Source of the DNA: Micrococcus porci
GTDB lineage: Bacteria; Actinomycetota; Actinomycetes; Actinomycetales; Micrococcaceae
Assembly: GCF_020097155.1 (NCBI RefSeq)
Contig: NZ_CP083691.1
Span: forward strand, 868,001 to 932,000
Direction: 5' to 3'
Length of the DNA stretch: 64,000 nt
The position numbers and the translations under genes were made by a program. Of this stretch, positions 61,611-64,000 are shown piece after piece; positions within the stretch are counted from its first letter, which is position 1; the number at the start of each line of letters is the position of its first letter. The notes beneath the pieces are model-generated. The model searched no databases and was not told the origin of the DNA. It saw only the letters and a list, made by a program, of their open reading frames with translations.

Positions 61611-62348
61611 ATGTCGCACAGCACCGCCCCGGCCGCCCCCTCCTCCTACCCCGACGAGCCCCACGCCCAGACCGGCGTCCACGCCCGCCTGAACTGGCTG
61701 CGCGCCGGCGTCCTCGGCGCCAACGACGGCATCGTCTCCGTCGCCGCCACCGTGGTGGGCGTAGCCGGCGCGACGACGGCCGTCACCCCCGTCCTGCTGG
61801 CCGGCACGGCCGCCGTCGTCGGCGGCGCCGTGTCCATGGCGCTGGGCGAGTACGTGTCCGTCTCCTCCTCCTCGGACTCCCAGAAGGCGATGATCGCCAA
61901 GGAGCGCCGCGAGCTGGCCGAGGACCCCGAGGGCGAGCTCGAGGAGCTCGTCGGCCTCTACGAGGCCGAGGGCCTCTCCCGCGACACCGCCGAGCAGGTC
62001 GCCCGCGAGCTCACCGCCAACGACCCGGTCACCGCGCACCTGCGCATGGAGCTCGGCATGGCCGAGGAGGACGTGGTCAGCCCCTTGGCCGCTGCCGGCG
62101 CCTCCTTCATCGCGTTCCTGGTGGGCGCGCTGCTGCCGTTCCTGGCGATCCTGCTCTCCCCGGTGGGCGTCCGCGTGCCCGTCACCTTCGGCGTGACCCT
62201 CGTGGCCCTGGCGGTCACCGGCTACCTCGGCGCCTGGCTGGGCAACGCCCCCGCCGTGCGCGCCATGGTGCGCGTCGTCGTCGGCGGCGCCCTGGCCCTG
62301 GCGCTCACCTTCGGCGTGGGCACCTGGCTGGGCGTGGGCGTCGCCTGA
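61611..62348 (+). CDS. VIT1/CCC1-family iron/manganese transporter
   Basis: 245 residues. The family's first helix segment is [24 protein letters not shown], then [21 protein letters not shown] cytoplasmic charged stretch ([20 protein letters not shown], with many Glu) matches the metal-binding domain between helices 2 and 3, and three hydrophobic helices close the protein. Members carry Fe2+ or Mn2+ out of the cytoplasm. ATG 61611 was preferred; an in-frame ATG nine bases earlier is possible. Confidence 0.9.
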   Translation: MSHSTAPAAPSSYPDEPHAQTGVHARLNWLRAGVLGANDGIVSVAATVVGVAGATTAVTPVLLAGTAAVVGGAVSMALGEYVSVSSSSDSQKAMIAKERRELAEDPEGELEELVGLYEAEGLSRDTAEQVARELTANDPVTAHLRMELGMAEEDVVSPLAAAGASFIAFLVGALLPFLAILLSPVGVRVPVTFGVTLVALAVTGYLGAWLGNAPAVRAMVRVVVGGALALALTFGVGTWLGVGVA

Positions 62349-62370
62349 CCGCGCCCGGGGCCCGATCCGT

Positions 62371-62475
62371 GGCGGAGGGTCACGTGGCGGATGGTGCGGA
62401 GGTGGGCGGCCATCGCCGCTGCGGCGGCCTCGGGGTCCTGGTCGGCCACGGCGTCCAGGATCGCAGCGTGCTCGC
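62371..62475 (-). pseudogene. C-terminal remnant of a GntR/FCD regulator (probable lldR)
   Basis: On the minus strand this reads EHAAILDAVADQDPEAAAAA then MAAHLRTIRHVTL, the last helices of an FCD-domain regulator. Everything upstream (DNA-binding domain and most of FCD) is missing, replaced at about 62476 by the divergent start of an lldD-like gene. FCD regulators commonly sit divergent to lactate dehydrogenase genes. Ends are approximate. Confidence 0.55.
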
Positions 62476-63492
62476 ACCGCTGCTCAAGATCACCCCGCCT
62501 TCCCTCGGCCGCACGGCACGCCTGGCCAAGGCCGCCGACGTCGCGGACCTGCGCCGCATCGCGAAGCGCCGCACCCCGACCGCCGCGTTCGACTACGTGG
62601 ACGGCGCGGCCAAGCGGGAGGTGACCGCGCGCCGCGCCCGTGAGGTCTTCGACTCGGTGGAGCTCCTGCCGCGGATCCTGCACGGGGTGGCGGAGCCGAC
62701 GGCGACCGCTGGTTCCAGCTGTACCTCTGGAAGGACCGCGACCGCGCCCGCGACCTCATCGAGCGCGCCGCGGCGTCCGGCTACACCGCCCTGCTGGTCA
62801 CGGTGGACACCCCCGTGGCGGGCCAGCGCCTGCGGGACGTCCGCAACGGCATGACCATCCCGCCGAAGATCTCGCTCAAGACCGTGCTCGACGCGTCCTA
62901 CCGGCCGGAGTGGTGGTTCGACTTCCTCACCACGGAGCCGCTGACGTTCGCGTCGCTCTCGGACTCGGCCGGGGACCTGCCGAGCATCATCAACGGCATG
63001 TTCGACCCCACGCTGGACCTCCACGACCTCGAGTGGATCCGCTCCGTGTGGCTGGGCAGGCTGATGGTCAAGGGGGTCCTCACCCGCGAGGACACGCGCC
63101 GTGCGCTGGACACCGGGGCGGACGGGCTCGTGGTCTCCAACCACGGCGGGCGGCAGCTGGACCGCGCGCCCGTGTCCCTCCAGGCCCTGCCCGAGGTCCG
63201 CGACGAGGCGGGGCCGGACGTGCCGATCATCCTGGACTCCGGCATCACCACGGGCGAGGACATCGTGGCTGCGCTCGCGCTCGGCGCCGACTTCACGCTG
63301 ATCGGCCGCGCCTACCTCTCCGGCCTCATGGCCGGCGGTCAGGAGGGCGTGCGGCGCGTCATCGAGCTGCTCGCCCAGGAGGTGAGGGTGGCCATGTCCC
63401 TCATGGGCGCCGCGACGACGGCGGACCTCACCCCGGCCAGCGTGCGCGCGCCGTGGCTGCGGGACGGCCAGGTCGTGCGGTCGGGGGACTGA
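62476..63492 (+). pseudogene. lldD: L-lactate dehydrogenase (FMN) remnant with internal deletion
   Basis: The first part, to about 62697, encodes the N-terminus of an FMN-dependent alpha-hydroxy-acid dehydrogenase (ADVADLRRIAKRRTPTAAFD, YVDGAAKREV, VELLPRILHGV). Similarity resumes near 62701 in a different frame with GDRWFQLYLWKDRDRARDLI and runs intact to the stop (DGLVVSNHGGRQLD; IILDSGITTGEDIVAAL; FTLIGRAYL). About 55-60 codons of the FMN-binding barrel are gone and the frame is shifted, and no start codon precedes the N-terminus. The remaining 3' part contains the active-site His region but cannot fold alone. Confidence 0.8.
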
Positions 63493-63645
63493 GGCCGGAC
63501 GGGCTCTGCCGTCTTCGAGCCGATCGCGCCGCTGCGGGAGGACGGGGCCGCGTCCACCGGACCCGGCGCGGACCGGGACTGTCGCGGCGCTGGAAGCCTT
63601 GGGAGAATCGTGCTGGACCCGCTCCACCGACCCCAGGAGGATCCC
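63493..63645. other. Intergenic gap before the alcohol dehydrogenase gene
   Basis: 153 bases without a gene, repeat or recognisable promoter boxes apart from the CCAGGAGGA ribosome binding site at its end. Confidence 0.5.
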
Positions 63646-64000
63646 GTGGTCACCATGCGTGCCGTCCGGTTCGAGGCCTACCAGCAGTTCCCCGCACTCA
63701 AGGACGTCGAGAAGCCTGTCCCCGGGCCGGGCGAGGCCCTCCTGAAGGTGGCCGGCGCCGGCGCCTGCCACTCGGACGTCGCGGTCTACTCCGAGTTCCA
63801 GCCGGGCATGAACCCGCTGATCGACCCGGAGTACACCCTCGGCCACGAGACCTCCGGCTGGGTGGAGGAGCTCGGCGACGGCGTCGTCGGCCTGGAGAAG
63901 GGCGAGGCCATGCTGGTCTACGGCCCCACCGGCTGTGGCCGCTGCCGCGCCTGCTCGCGCGGCCAGGACACCTACTGCGAGAACGTGGCCGCCATGGCCG
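63646..64000 (+). CDS. Zinc-dependent alcohol dehydrogenase, N-terminal part
   Basis: 118 residues are visible before the window ends. The GroES-like domain carries the catalytic zinc Cys in GAGACHSDVAVY and GHETSGWVEELG with the His ligand. The structural zinc site has four Cys in CGRCRACSRGQDTYC. It oxidises alcohols (or reduces aldehydes) with NAD(P). I chose GTG 63646 because GGAGG lies six bases upstream; ATG 63655 is nine bases further. It is not part of the broken lactate locus. Confidence 0.9.
   Translation, partial: MVTMRAVRFEAYQQFPALKDVEKPVPGPGEALLKVAGAGACHSDVAVYSEFQPGMNPLIDPEYTLGHETSGWVEELGDGVVGLEKGEAMLVYGPTGCGRCRACSRGQDTYCENVAAMA

Noticed and set aside
1..64000. CRISPR arrays, tRNA or rRNA genes
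   Set aside because: I saw no regularly spaced direct repeats and no cloverleaf or rRNA-like stretches; a dedicated scan (tRNAscan, CRISPR finder) would be decisive.

Overview
The window is very GC-rich and gene-dense, with frequent ATGA/GTGA start-stop overlaps and many GTG starts. Gene content is actinobacterial: a Tat-type PhoD remnant, an S4 RNA-binding protein, a glutathionyl-hydroquinone-reductase-like protein, CspA, and a 5-oxoprolinase operon with biotin carboxylase. This suggests Micrococcaceae, probably Micrococcus. The genus is an inference from style and content, since no rRNA or other marker is present.

Layout. 1-2975: the end of a polysaccharide cluster (GT-B fragment, GT2 glycosyltransferase, WcbI-like protein). 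3002-6190: scar tissue. Two truncated phoD N-termini flank a hipBA toxin-antitoxin module that has two matching operators, and a truncated PucR regulator follows. 6341-21341: a defence island of about 15 kb in one direction. It runs hsdM, hsdS (split by a 1476-bp ISL3-type insertion with a perfect 8-bp target duplication), hsdR, a GIY-YIG/DUF4357 nuclease-like protein, and three successive DUF262 (GmrS/GmrSD-type) proteins. The last of these carries an alkyltransferase-like domain without the catalytic cysteine. This is the best candidate for an undescribed system.

21419-27719: a small basic protein and its truncated copy either side of an enoyl-CoA hydratase, a MarR regulator with a phased operator divergent from a small unknown protein, then an acyl-CoA dehydrogenase, CoA ligase and thiolase on the minus strand. 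27956-35679: a small membrane protein, an alanine/sodium symporter, an RNase H domain protein, a TetR regulator and a thiamine ABC transporter behind a TPP riboswitch. 35899-42650: an AI-2E-type membrane protein, a catalytically degenerate agmatine-deiminase relative, a thioesterase, two MFS transporters, cspA and a flavin reductase.

43107-48220: a second locus of unknown role. It encodes a secreted Ser/Thr/Gly-rich protein, a lipoprotein, a 972-residue permease with a huge exported region, its ATPase, and a small, probably frameshifted lipoprotein. 48364-54320: S4 protein, hisD, an MscS channel, UspA, an MBL hydrolase and a GSH-hydroquinone-reductase-like protein. 54521-61422: a 5-oxoproline utilisation regulon (pxpA, fused pxpBC, fused biotin carboxylase/carrier, GntR regulator, YcsI-like and YcsG/Nramp-like genes). 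It is tied together by a shared palindrome GTTGTTnAACAAC upstream of both transcription units. 61611-64000: a VIT-type transporter, the wreck of a lactate-utilisation locus (lldR tail, lldD with an internal deletion), and the start of a zinc alcohol dehydrogenase cut by the window end.
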